The notes beneath the pieces were generated by a model. That model did not search any database. It was not told where the DNA came from and was given only the letters and a program-made list of their open reading frames with translations. From CAYRPO01 sp964426305 (GTDB taxonomy: Bacteria > Patescibacteriota > Saccharimonadia > Saccharimonadales > CAIOMD01), in contig CAYRPO010000015.1 of NCBI GenBank assembly GCA_964426305.1, positions 1 through 18,196 of the forward strand: 18,196 nt of DNA. The letters are read 5' to 3'. Shown here in pieces: positions 5,445 to 13,472 of this stretch. How positions within the stretch are numbered: position 1 is the first letter of the stretch; every line of letters begins with the position of its first letter. The position numbers and the translations under genes are program-made.

Positions 5445-5876
5445 ATGGATAGTGCACTGCCCACATCAAGCCCAGAGCTCCCAAGACCCGAGCATTCCAC
5501 CTCGCCACAAAATAGCGAGACCGTTCTTCCTGTTGTTGACAAAAAGGAGACTGTTTCTGATACGAAAGAGCGCCTCGCGACCGCAAATGATGCAGTCGCG
5601 CAAGCAGTCTATGGCGCAACCACGCAAGGTTCGTTACCGCAGTCTGCTGTGCCACAAGTGGATGATCAGGTGCCGGCGCAGGCACCAAGTCTGGCAGATG
5701 ACGTTCCGGTGATTGAAAAAGAGTGGGTACAGATCGCCAGGTCAATCGTTCGTCGAACCAAAGATGATCCACGACAACAGACCATAGAGATGGGTGTGTT
5801 TAAATCTGACTATGTACGCAAGCGTTTCGGGAAAGAACTAAAAGCTAACGAAGATGCGCAGCGAACAGGTGCATAG
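5445..5876 (+). CDS. Conserved hypothetical protein with IEKEW motif, upstream of the TraG-like ATPase
   Basis: 143 residues in two parts. Residues 1 to about 85 are rich in Ser, Pro, Ala and Gln and look disordered. Residues 87-130 hold a compact charged segment: V-I-E-K-E-W-V at 88-94, a basic helix (ARSIVRRTKDDPRQQ), then a segment ending in DYVRKRFGKELK. I recall similar C-terminal segments in other Patescibacteria, next to type IV secretion-like ATPase genes, but cannot search to confirm. There is no signal peptide or membrane helix, so it is probably cytoplasmic. The next gene starts 19 bases after the stop and is likely co-transcribed, suggesting the protein serves the ATPase, perhaps as an adaptor. 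The function is unknown. Confidence 0.75.
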   Translation: MDSALPTSSPELPRPEHSTSPQNSETVLPVVDKKETVSDTKERLATANDAVAQAVYGATTQGSLPQSAVPQVDDQVPAQAPSLADDVPVIEKEWVQIARSIVRRTKDDPRQQTIEMGVFKSDYVRKRFGKELKANEDAQRTGA

Positions 5877-5894
5877 ACTCGAGGTTTTGTAGTA

Positions 5895-8798
5895 ATGACA
5901 TATCTGATTGTCGCAATGGTCATCGCAGGCTTGTGCGGAATCTTGTTTTTTGTCGGCTGGTGGTGGGTCCGACGCTTACTGCGTGAGGCAAAAAACTATG
6001 AACGCGGACTTAAAATGGTGCCGTTGCTTATTCATTTGCCGCCACCGAGCGACGATCTCGATGCGAAGAGTCGCGATTCAAGGGACTTGGCCGATGAAAA
6101 CATTTCCAAGGCGCAGACTCTGTACAATATTATCTCGAGTACGGCACAAAAAGGGTTCAAGGCTAAGTTATATGGTCAGCGGCACATTAGTTTTGAGATT
6201 ATCGCACAAAAAGGGAGGGTGCATTTTTATACTGCAGTGCCGGTGGTGATGGTATCTGTCGTGGAGCAGGCAGTACTGAGTGCATATCCGAATGCGCGAC
6301 TCGAAGAGGTTGCGGAACATAACATCTTTAGTCCAATCGGCAAAATTAGTGGCACAGTAGGGGGTGAACTCGTATTAAAGGAGTCGTTTGCATATCCGAT
6401 TGCGACGTACCAGGAGATCAAGAGAGACACGATGCAGGCGCTCCTTAATTCGTTGTCTACGTTGCAGCGGGAAGATGGTGCGAGTATCCAGATTCTTTTG
6501 CGTCCAGCGTCGGACAGTTGGCGAAAGACATCAAATGATGCCGCTGGTAAACGGCGCCAGGGCAAGAAGGACAAAAAAGGCGGAGCACTTGTATTTGGCT
6601 GGCTGAAGGATTTTTTTATTGCGCCCGTGAAGCCTCCCGAGGCGGGTGAGGCAAAGGCCAATAGCCCAAAACCAACATCGTCAATAGACCAATCTATGGC
6701 TGATGCAATAGACGACAAGACGAGGCAACCTGGATACGAGGTATTGATACGTGTCGTTGCCTCGTCGAATATCTTGCAACGGTCTCAGGCTATTTTGGGT
6801 AATATTATTGCTACATTCTCTTTGTATGATGCACCGGGTCGCAATGGCTTTAAATTTTTGCCAGCAAAAGACATCGAAAGTTTTGTAACGGCCTATATAT
6901 TGCGTTTTTTTCCTCAAGAGCAAAACCGCACTATTTTGAATGCGATTGAATTGGCAACAATTTTTCACTTTCCCGATGCTGCGAATATTCCTACTACACA
7001 GCTTGAGCGCCAGGCCTCAAAGCAAGTAGATGGGCCACGGACGCTCATGGAAGATGGCCTGCTGCTGGGTTATAACGTTTTCCGTGGGGCTAAGAAGCCG
7101 ATTCGTCTGACAGACAACGATCGTCGGCGTCATATGTATGTAGTGGGCCAAACGGGAACCGGTAAATCGACTTTTTTGGAAAATCTTGCACTTCAGGACA
7201 TGCTTGAGGGGCGTGGGTTTGCTTTTGTTGACCCGCACGGTGATGTCGCTGAACGCTTGTTGGGCATGGTTCCAAAGGAGCGTACGGAGGATGTCATATA
7301 TTTTTGCCCATCGGACATGGATTACCCCCTTGGGTTGAATCTTTTTGAGTTTAATACGCCAGATCAAAAGGATTTTTTGATTCAGGAGGCAATCAACATG
7401 CTGTATAAGCTGTATGATCCGCAGCACCAGGGGATTATTGGGCCTCGCTACGAACACTGGTTTCGTAATGCAGCATTGACACTCATGAGTGATCCTGAAG
7501 GCTCAACATTCATCGATATTCCAAAGGTATTTACGGACAATGAATATGCCAAGCAGAAGCTGAAGCACGTTACTGATCAGACGGTCCTTGATTTTTGGAA
7601 TAAAGAGATGGCCGCCACGAGCGACTATCACAAGAGCGAGGTGTTGGGTTGGTTTGTGAGTAAGTTTGGCGCATTTTTGTCAAACGAGATGATGCGCAAT
7701 ATCATCGGCCAAACAAAAGGTTCTTTTGATTTACGCGAGATCATGGATAGCGGTAAAATTCTTATCGTCAATCTTAGCAAGGGTCGTACAGGCGAGCTGA
7801 ATTCGAAGCTTCTCGGGATGATCTTCGTTATGAAATTTCAGGCGGCAGCCATGAGTCGTGCTACGCTCGCGGAAGAGGATCGACGTGATTTTTGTCTGTA
7901 CGTTGACGAGTTTCAAAATTTTTCGACCGATTCATTTGCAACTATATTGAGTGAGGCTCGAAAGTACAAGCTAAATCTTATAGTGGCCAACCAGTTTACG
8001 ACACAGCTAACGGACGAGATCCGTGATGCTGTTTTCGGGAATATTGGCACCATGATTGCGCATCGTGTCGGAACAGCAGATGCTGAGGCTCTAGAGAAGC
8101 AGTTCCGGCCGATATTTGATATAGATGATTTGCAGCAATTGCCCAATGCTAATTCGATTGTTCGCATGCTCATTGGCGGCGTTCCGACTCAGCCTTTTAG
8201 TATGGCTGACCTGCCAATACTCGGACAAAGCAATAAACAGCTAGCAGAGGCTCTCAAGCAGCTTTCTGCAGCAAAATACGGCAGGCCAAAGGCTGTAGTT
8301 ACGGCCGATATCTTTAAGCGTCTTGCTACAGAAGAGAAGCCGAAGCCAACGGTGGACCCCTTTGCTGCACGGCAGCCAATGACCGCTGGTGGCTTTGGTG
8401 CCCCAAAAGCTCCAGGCAATACGATAGGTAGCGCAAAGCCGACACAATCATCATTCTTGGACGAGTGGCTTGCCAAGCGTCAGCGTGGCGCCCAACCAAC
8501 ACCACAAGAGGGTGCTCAAGCCGTGTCAAATTCGTCGCGCCAGCCAAATTCTGTTACCCAAGCGGACAATCCCAAGGATACCGCACCACTAGTAGAAAAA
8601 ATGCCCGCCCAGAGCACGGTTTCCATAAAGCAGGGCACATCCCACGGGAAAGGTCTTGTGGGTACGGCAAAGAATCCGATACCGAAGCCTGATCTTGCCT
8701 CTCAACAGGCAGTAGGCGATTTGCACCATGACGATACGATCATCATCGATAAAGAGGGCAATTTATCCTACAATAACGGCAATGGGGTGAGCACGTAG
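5895..8798 (+). CDS. Membrane-anchored VirD4/TraG/HerA-type ATPase (type IV secretion-like coupling protein)
   Basis: 967 residues. One N-terminal membrane helix (about 3-27, ending WWWVRRLL) anchors it with the ATPase in the cytoplasm. Residues ~60-400 form a lineage-typical domain interrupted near 215-275 by a charged, probably disordered insert. The RecA-like motor follows: Walker A GQTGTGKST at 418-426 (K424), the FVDPHGD motif shortly after, Walker B LYVDE ending D671-E672, and a sensor-like ANQFTTQL. The core ends near 780; residues ~815-967 are a Pro/Gln/Ala-rich tail. Family members move DNA or protein through membranes or clamp on DNA ends. No relaxase, VirB4 or channel gene is nearby, so the cargo is unknown; DNA uptake or export is an inference. 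A weak GAGG lies 11 bases before the ATG. It converges with the next gene across 14 bases. Confidence 0.9.
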   Translation: MTYLIVAMVIAGLCGILFFVGWWWVRRLLREAKNYERGLKMVPLLIHLPPPSDDLDAKSRDSRDLADENISKAQTLYNIISSTAQKGFKAKLYGQRHISFEIIAQKGRVHFYTAVPVVMVSVVEQAVLSAYPNARLEEVAEHNIFSPIGKISGTVGGELVLKESFAYPIATYQEIKRDTMQALLNSLSTLQREDGASIQILLRPASDSWRKTSNDAAGKRRQGKKDKKGGALVFGWLKDFFIAPVKPPEAGEAKANSPKPTSSIDQSMADAIDDKTRQPGYEVLIRVVASSNILQRSQAILGNIIATFSLYDAPGRNGFKFLPAKDIESFVTAYILRFFPQEQNRTILNAIELATIFHFPDAANIPTTQLERQASKQVDGPRTLMEDGLLLGYNVFRGAKKPIRLTDNDRRRHMYVVGQTGTGKSTFLENLALQDMLEGRGFAFVDPHGDVAERLLGMVPKERTEDVIYFCPSDMDYPLGLNLFEFNTPDQKDFLIQEAINMLYKLYDPQHQGIIGPRYEHWFRNAALTLMSDPEGSTFIDIPKVFTDNEYAKQKLKHVTDQTVLDFWNKEMAATSDYHKSEVLGWFVSKFGAFLSNEMMRNIIGQTKGSFDLREIMDSGKILIVNLSKGRTGELNSKLLGMIFVMKFQAAAMSRATLAEEDRRDFCLYVDEFQNFSTDSFATILSEARKYKLNLIVANQFTTQLTDEIRDAVFGNIGTMIAHRVGTADAEALEKQFRPIFDIDDLQQLPNANSIVRMLIGGVPTQPFSMADLPILGQSNKQLAEALKQLSAAKYGRPKAVVTADIFKRLATEEKPKPTVDPFAARQPMTAGGFGAPKAPGNTIGSAKPTQSSFLDEWLAKRQRGAQPTPQEGAQAVSNSSRQPNSVTQADNPKDTAPLVEKMPAQSTVSIKQGTSHGKGLVGTAKNPIPKPDLASQQAVGDLHHDDTIIIDKEGNLSYNNGNGVST

Positions 8799-8812
8799 CT
8801 TTTGACGGGTAC

Positions 8813-9367
8813 CTATCGTTGCCGAGCTCGCTTCCTAAACCTGTTGCTTATAAGTTCTACTGTAATCCCGATACCGAAGCCCCCCACGAACAGGATGGGA
8901 AGTAGACTGTTCGGAATTTCGAAACCTATAGTGCGTGCTATGATTGCCACAAATAGGCCAATGCCGATGGCCGTCGTAGCGCCGCCTATGACGCCAGATG
9001 GTCGTGCAACCGTTTTTGCTAGTGAATCACTTACATTTTCTATGGTTGCATTGTGGATAAATTTGCTGGCATTACGCTGGTATTTTGGCAACTCATGTTG
9101 TGTATCTCGCATCGTTTTTGCGAAAGCATCCTGTCGCATGCGACGAGTTACGTAATGATGCTGTAATGCCTCAGTCTCGACTGGCCTCGTGTATTGCTCT
9201 TTTGCGAGGGCTATCTCATGAATCGCTCTACGAGCTTCAGTTCCAGCCTTTTGAAGGTATTCAGTCTGTTGGTCTGCAAGATGATGCTCTACTTGGCGCG
9301 GTGCTTCTGCGTTGACGTATGGCTCGCTATGGTTTTCTGGTGAAATGTGGCGTAGATGTTCGGACAT
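8813..9367 (-). CDS. Hypothetical protein with two C-terminal membrane helices
   Basis: 184 residues. Residues 1-120 are hydrophilic, rich in His, Gln, Glu and Arg and probably helical, with no recognised domain. Two membrane helices follow (about 125-147, glycine-rich, and 152-173), and the protein ends in a very basic tail (NRFRKRARQR). The topology predicts both ends in the cytoplasm. The ATG lies three bases after the stop of the DUF11 surface protein gene, with GGAGG ten bases upstream, so the two form an operon. A role in exporting, anchoring or positioning the surface protein is possible but is inferred only from position. Confidence 0.7.
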   Translation of the reverse strand: MSEHLRHISPENHSEPYVNAEAPRQVEHHLADQQTEYLQKAGTEARRAIHEIALAKEQYTRPVETEALQHHYVTRRMRQDAFAKTMRDTQHELPKYQRNASKFIHNATIENVSDSLAKTVARPSGVIGGATTAIGIGLFVAIIARTIGFEIPNSLLPILFVGGFGIGITVELISNRFRKRARQR

Positions 9368-9370
9368 GAA

Positions 9371-11341
9371 TCAAGGGCCTCCGTTGAATGCTTTTGTTAT
9401 GAGCGCAGTTTCTTTTATGAGTAAACGACTTCTGTAGTAAAAGTAACCAAGCACTGTCGTAAAGAGCCATGTGATAATCATAGTGGATCCTGGTCCGGTG
9501 TTGGGTAGTGTCGTGACCGTTTGTTCGACAACCTTCACGGGTGATCGATCCACTCTGATGTATACGTCGTTACCATACTTGTTATGTAAAACGGCGTCAT
9601 ACGATAGTGGGTTTGATAGAGATACGGGCGTTGCGGGTATGGGTGACTTAATTCGGACAGTAAATGATTTTTCTATAGTTTCGCCTGGAGCTATGGTAAC
9701 GGCTGGCCATGTAAGAAATTGAGATTTGGGGTCGAATAGCGCATCACCCTTGTCCTCTAGGGTGGCATATTCCAACACGTCGCTGACACTCTCGCCGTAC
9801 TCGCCCTCAAGCTTGAGATCATTTGCTACTACTGTGCCGATATTTTTTACAACTATCGTATATTTCAAGAGGTCACCGGCGGAAGCTGTTGTATTATTCG
9901 CATCGTTTATGTTTTTTGTATTATTGCTGACGCGCTTCTCCGTTGCCAGCTCTATGGGCGTATCGATGGGTTTTTTTATCTCCACGGTCGAAGTGCACAC
10001 ATTGCCGTCTCCTACCTCGCCTTTTTTGGCGGTGATAACTGTACTAATTTTGTGTGTGCCTTCTGTGAGTACAAGCGTTGTATTTGCGGTTTGTTGTTTA
10101 ACCGTTTGTGTACTGATGAACGCCTCATCAACGTAGAAGCGCACGTTGTTTGCTTCGGCTCCTGGCTGTGCCAATATAGTGACTTTGGCTTGGCGTTCGT
10201 TCCATCGGGGCGTGTTGATAATGGAGAGCGATGCACACACCAGTTGGGATACCGGACAGTTTTGGTTATAGGCTATTGTCTGGCCATTGGAGCATGTTAT
10301 GGTACAGCCAGATATACCGTTGGCAGGAATTGCCAAGCCTGTGCCAGGACAGACTGGTTTGACGATTGTGACACATCGGCTACTTTTTGGATCTACGGCC
10401 GTCGCACTAATCGATCCGTCTGCCGTGATTGTCGCGGTATTGCACATTTGACCAAAGCTGTTTTGTTTTGCGCGTAACTGAAGACTAATGGTAAACCAAC
10501 GTGACGTTACGGGCAGGCTGCTGGCAGGTGTGTTGAGTGTCCAGCGTAATGTTCGCCCACTTTTGGACAGTCTTATGTCGGTATTGCTTGTAAACGAAAT
10601 GTATTCGAATCCTTCTGGGAGTGTATCGACGATAGAAGTGTTTTTTGCGGTCGCAAAACCATTGTTACGAAACTGAATTTGATACGACACGGCGTCACCG
10701 GGCTTAGCCGATTCGGGGCTAGCAAGTTGCTTTTTAATCTCAAAATTGGGTTTTTTCGCGTCTTGCTCAAACACGATATTGCCACAGCCCTTTAGGAGAA
10801 TCCAGAAGCGAAAACCATACGATGACATGCCTGTAATTGCCGGGTATCCATTTGGAAATTCTCCCTTCCGCCAGTAAGAAAGGGGGAATTCATAGATACC
10901 CCCGTTGTTCGCGCCTGGAATTGTTACAAAGGTATCAGGAAATTTTGTCGTGGATCGAGAGGTGTTTATGTAGGATCGACCGTCTCCATCAGATATTGTG
11001 ACTGTCTTTGCTAGCTCGATTTGTTGCTCACTGATGCCGTAATGATTAAATATTTTTTGCACGTCTGTTCGGCCAAGCTGATCCCGGTTGCTACGATATG
11101 CCGTCAATACGTCCTGTTTTGATGTCGCTCCATATACAATGTCGCTTGCACTTGCAGCAACCGATGGTTTTGCGGGAAAAATGATCATACTCGTCTGTAA
11201 TGCTAGTAGTATGGCCATCATGACAAGGCCAAGGCGTCGCATGGACTGCTCTTGTCGCAAACGATGCGAATAATACACCAGTTCTACAAGGAGACTGGGT
11301 TGGTAGGGTAGTCGCGATACGATCTTGCGGAACATCACCAC
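9371..11341 (-). CDS. Large surface protein with DUF11 repeats and an LPNTG sortase signal
   Basis: 656 residues. The N-terminus is unusual: about 33 residues rich in Arg and Tyr (RLPYQPSLLVELVYYSHRLR) precede a signal-type helix (36-55) with a likely cleavage after AAS-A. Residues ~68-195 form an unassigned extracellular domain. Two DUF11-type beta-sandwich domains span ~203-325 and ~466-600, separated by a Cys-rich segment (six cysteines between 323 and 369) and another beta-rich region. LPNTG at 612-616, a hydrophobic stretch (619-636) and basic RSR (637-639) form a cell-wall sorting signal, although the cytoplasmic tail (~18 residues) is long. A sortase would be needed and is not in the window. 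Likely role: adhesion or surface structure. M34 (11242) is an alternative start with a weaker upstream context. Confidence 0.88.
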   Translation of the reverse strand: MVMFRKIVSRLPYQPSLLVELVYYSHRLRQEQSMRRLGLVMMAILLALQTSMIIFPAKPSVAASASDIVYGATSKQDVLTAYRSNRDQLGRTDVQKIFNHYGISEQQIELAKTVTISDGDGRSYINTSRSTTKFPDTFVTIPGANNGGIYEFPLSYWRKGEFPNGYPAITGMSSYGFRFWILLKGCGNIVFEQDAKKPNFEIKKQLASPESAKPGDAVSYQIQFRNNGFATAKNTSIVDTLPEGFEYISFTSNTDIRLSKSGRTLRWTLNTPASSLPVTSRWFTISLQLRAKQNSFGQMCNTATITADGSISATAVDPKSSRCVTIVKPVCPGTGLAIPANGISGCTITCSNGQTIAYNQNCPVSQLVCASLSIINTPRWNERQAKVTILAQPGAEANNVRFYVDEAFISTQTVKQQTANTTLVLTEGTHKISTVITAKKGEVGDGNVCTSTVEIKKPIDTPIELATEKRVSNNTKNINDANNTTASAGDLLKYTIVVKNIGTVVANDLKLEGEYGESVSDVLEYATLEDKGDALFDPKSQFLTWPAVTIAPGETIEKSFTVRIKSPIPATPVSLSNPLSYDAVLHNKYGNDVYIRVDRSPVKVVEQTVTTLPNTGPGSTMIITWLFTTVLGYFYYRSRLLIKETALITKAFNGGP

Positions 11342-11502
11342 ACGTTTCTTCTTAGGATTTTTATTAAGCTGTACCTACTGAGTACATTATTTAATTTAGA
11401 TTAAACCATATTTTTGTGTGTTCAATCAACCAGCTTATGGTTGTCTAATTTGACAAAACTGCCTATACTGAGACGGAATTATTGTTAAAGATGTGAGAGG
11501 GT
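11342..11502. promoter_or_regulatory. Divergent promoter region between the surface-protein operon and gyrB
   Basis: Toward gyrB (plus), TTGTCT (11441-11446) and TATACT (11464-11469) are 17 bases apart, predicting a start near 11476 and a leader of about 27 bases. The ribosome binding site GAGAGG lies four bases before the ATG at 11503. Toward the surface protein (minus), TTGATT (11429-11424) and TTTAAT (11405-11400) with an 18-base spacer are a weaker candidate. A consensus TTGACA (11450-11455) is present, but its spacing to TATACT is only eight bases and it is unlikely to act with it. Confidence 0.55.
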
Positions 11503-13470
11503 ATGACGAAACAAACAGCATCGAACTATGATGCCGCACAGATCCAAGTTCTAGAGGGGCTCGAGCCAGTTCGTAAGCGCCCCGGTATGTATATTGGTGG
11601 AACTGGCCGTGACGGCTTGCATCATCTTATCAAGGAAATTGCCGACAACTCTGTTGACGAGGCTATTGCTGGTCATGCTTCGTATGTCAACGTGACCATG
11701 TTGGCGGATGGCGGTATACGTGTCGAAGACAATGGGCGCGGCATTCCTGTCGATATACACCCGAAGACGGGTAAGAGTACGTTAGAGACAGTTTTGACCA
11801 TTTTGCACGCTGGAGGTAAGTTTGGCGGTGGTGGCTATAAAGTGTCTAGTGGCTTGCATGGTGTTGGTATCAGTGTTGTGAATGCATTATCTTCACGGCT
11901 TGTGGCGCAGGTGCGCAAAGATGGAAAATTGTATCAGCAAACATTCGAACGTGGCGTTCCAACGTCTGAACTTGAGGTTGTAGGCAAGGCCGCGGGCTCG
12001 GGGACTATAATTGCTTTTTGGCCAGATGATACGATTTTTCAGGTAACTGAATTTGAATATGCATGGGTCGTTGACTACTTGCGCCATCAGGCATATCTCA
12101 CAAAAGGCGTTAAGACTACAGTTCTTGACGAGAGAACTGGCGATACGTATGGATTTTATTTCGAAGGTGGCATCCAAAGTTATGTTAGGCATCTGAACCT
12201 TGGTAAGGATGTGGTCGGTGATAAAGTTTTTTACGTTGAAAAGCAGACAGAGGACGTCATGGTCGAGGTATCGTTGCAATACAATGACAGCTTCAATGAG
12301 ACGGTTAAGGCTTTTGCAAATAATGTCTTTAATCCAGATGGCGGCACGCACCTGGTTGGTTTTCGAACGGCATTAACACGTGTCGTAAATGACTATGCTC
12401 GTAAAAATGGGCTTCTCAAGGAAAAAGAAGAGAATCTCACTGGCGAAGATTGCCGCGAAGGCTTAACTGCCGTGATCCTGGTAAAGATACCGGATCCGCA
12501 GTTCGAAGGCCAGACCAAAAATAAACTTGGCAATCCGGAGATTCGTGGTTACGTCGACAAGGTGATGAGTGAATATTTTTCGTACTATCTGGAGGAGAAT
12601 CCGGCTGTTGCGAAGGGGATTATTGGCAAGGCCTTATTGGCATCTCGCGCGCGTAAGGCAGCCCGTGCTGCCCGTGAAAGCATCATACGTAAGGGAGTCC
12701 TAGACGGCGCTTCTATGCCGGGTAAGTTGGCCGACTGCTCAAGTAAAGATCCGAGCATCTCAGAAATCTATCTAGTAGAGGGTGATTCGGCCGGTGGTTC
12801 GGCAAAGAGTGGCCGTGACAGTAAAACACAGGCAATTTTGCCGCTTCGCGGTAAAGTTTTGAATGTTGAGCGTGCTCGGCTAGACAAGATGCTTGCCAAC
12901 AATGAAATCGTGAGCCTCATCAAGGCTCTTGGCGTCGGAATTGATGAACAGTTTGACATGAACGGCCTGCGATATCATCGAATTGTCATCATGACCGATG
13001 CCGACGTCGACGGTTCGCACATTAGCACACTACTACTCACATTTTTCTTCCGCTACATGACTCCTGTGATAGAGGGCGGGTACTTGTATCTGGCTAAGCC
13101 ACCACTGTATGCCCTGAAGCAATCTGCGACAAAGAAGCTCTATGCCTACTCTGACGAAGAGCGTGATGAATTGATAGATCGTCTCATAGAAGATCGTCGT
13201 GCCAATGGTGCAAACATCGACTCAAGCGACGACAAGCGTAAGCAAGCTGGCGTTTCAGAAGTGCAGCGCTACAAGGGTCTTGGAGAGATGGACGCCGACC
13301 AGCTATGGGAGACGACCATGAACCCAGAAAATCGCGTGCTGATCCAGGTACGGATTGAAGATGCCGAAAAAGCAGATGCGATTTTCAATAAGCTCATGGG
13401 CGAAGAAGTCGAGTTGCGAAAGAACTTTATCCAGACTCGCGCTAAGTTTGTAAAGGATTTGGATATCTAA
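11503..13470 (+). CDS. gyrB: DNA gyrase subunit B
   Basis: 655 residues, the usual length of GyrB without the large proteobacterial insertion. GyrB hydrolyses ATP to drive negative supercoiling by the A2B2 enzyme. The GHKL ATPase site is intact: E45 and N49 in EIADNSVDEA, D76 in EDNGRGIP, and the glycine-rich lid SSGLHGVGISVVNALS (115-130). The transducer domain follows. The TOPRIM domain has E426 in VEGDSAGGSAK and D499-x-D501 in DADVDGSHIS, the metal-binding residues for cleavage. The C-terminal RYKGLGEMDADQLWETTMNP segment contacts GyrA. gyrA begins two bases after the stop, so the subunits are made in a coupled way. The GyrA box in the partner separates this pair from topoisomerase IV. 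Confidence 0.97.
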   Translation: MTKQTASNYDAAQIQVLEGLEPVRKRPGMYIGGTGRDGLHHLIKEIADNSVDEAIAGHASYVNVTMLADGGIRVEDNGRGIPVDIHPKTGKSTLETVLTILHAGGKFGGGGYKVSSGLHGVGISVVNALSSRLVAQVRKDGKLYQQTFERGVPTSELEVVGKAAGSGTIIAFWPDDTIFQVTEFEYAWVVDYLRHQAYLTKGVKTTVLDERTGDTYGFYFEGGIQSYVRHLNLGKDVVGDKVFYVEKQTEDVMVEVSLQYNDSFNETVKAFANNVFNPDGGTHLVGFRTALTRVVNDYARKNGLLKEKEENLTGEDCREGLTAVILVKIPDPQFEGQTKNKLGNPEIRGYVDKVMSEYFSYYLEENPAVAKGIIGKALLASRARKAARAARESIIRKGVLDGASMPGKLADCSSKDPSISEIYLVEGDSAGGSAKSGRDSKTQAILPLRGKVLNVERARLDKMLANNEIVSLIKALGVGIDEQFDMNGLRYHRIVIMTDADVDGSHISTLLLTFFFRYMTPVIEGGYLYLAKPPLYALKQSATKKLYAYSDEERDELIDRLIEDRRANGANIDSSDDKRKQAGVSEVQRYKGLGEMDADQLWETTMNPENRVLIQVRIEDAEKADAIFNKLMGEEVELRKNFIQTRAKFVKDLDI

Positions 13471-13472
13471 CT

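Noticed and set aside
5152..5772. 206-codon minus-strand ORF
   Set aside because: Runs antisense through two better-supported plus-strand genes and has no recognisable domain.
9052..9060. Perfect DnaA-box complement TGTGGATAA (and TGTGTATAA at 4370-4378) as an origin
   Set aside because: Single isolated sites, one inside a coding sequence, with no cluster or unwinding element.
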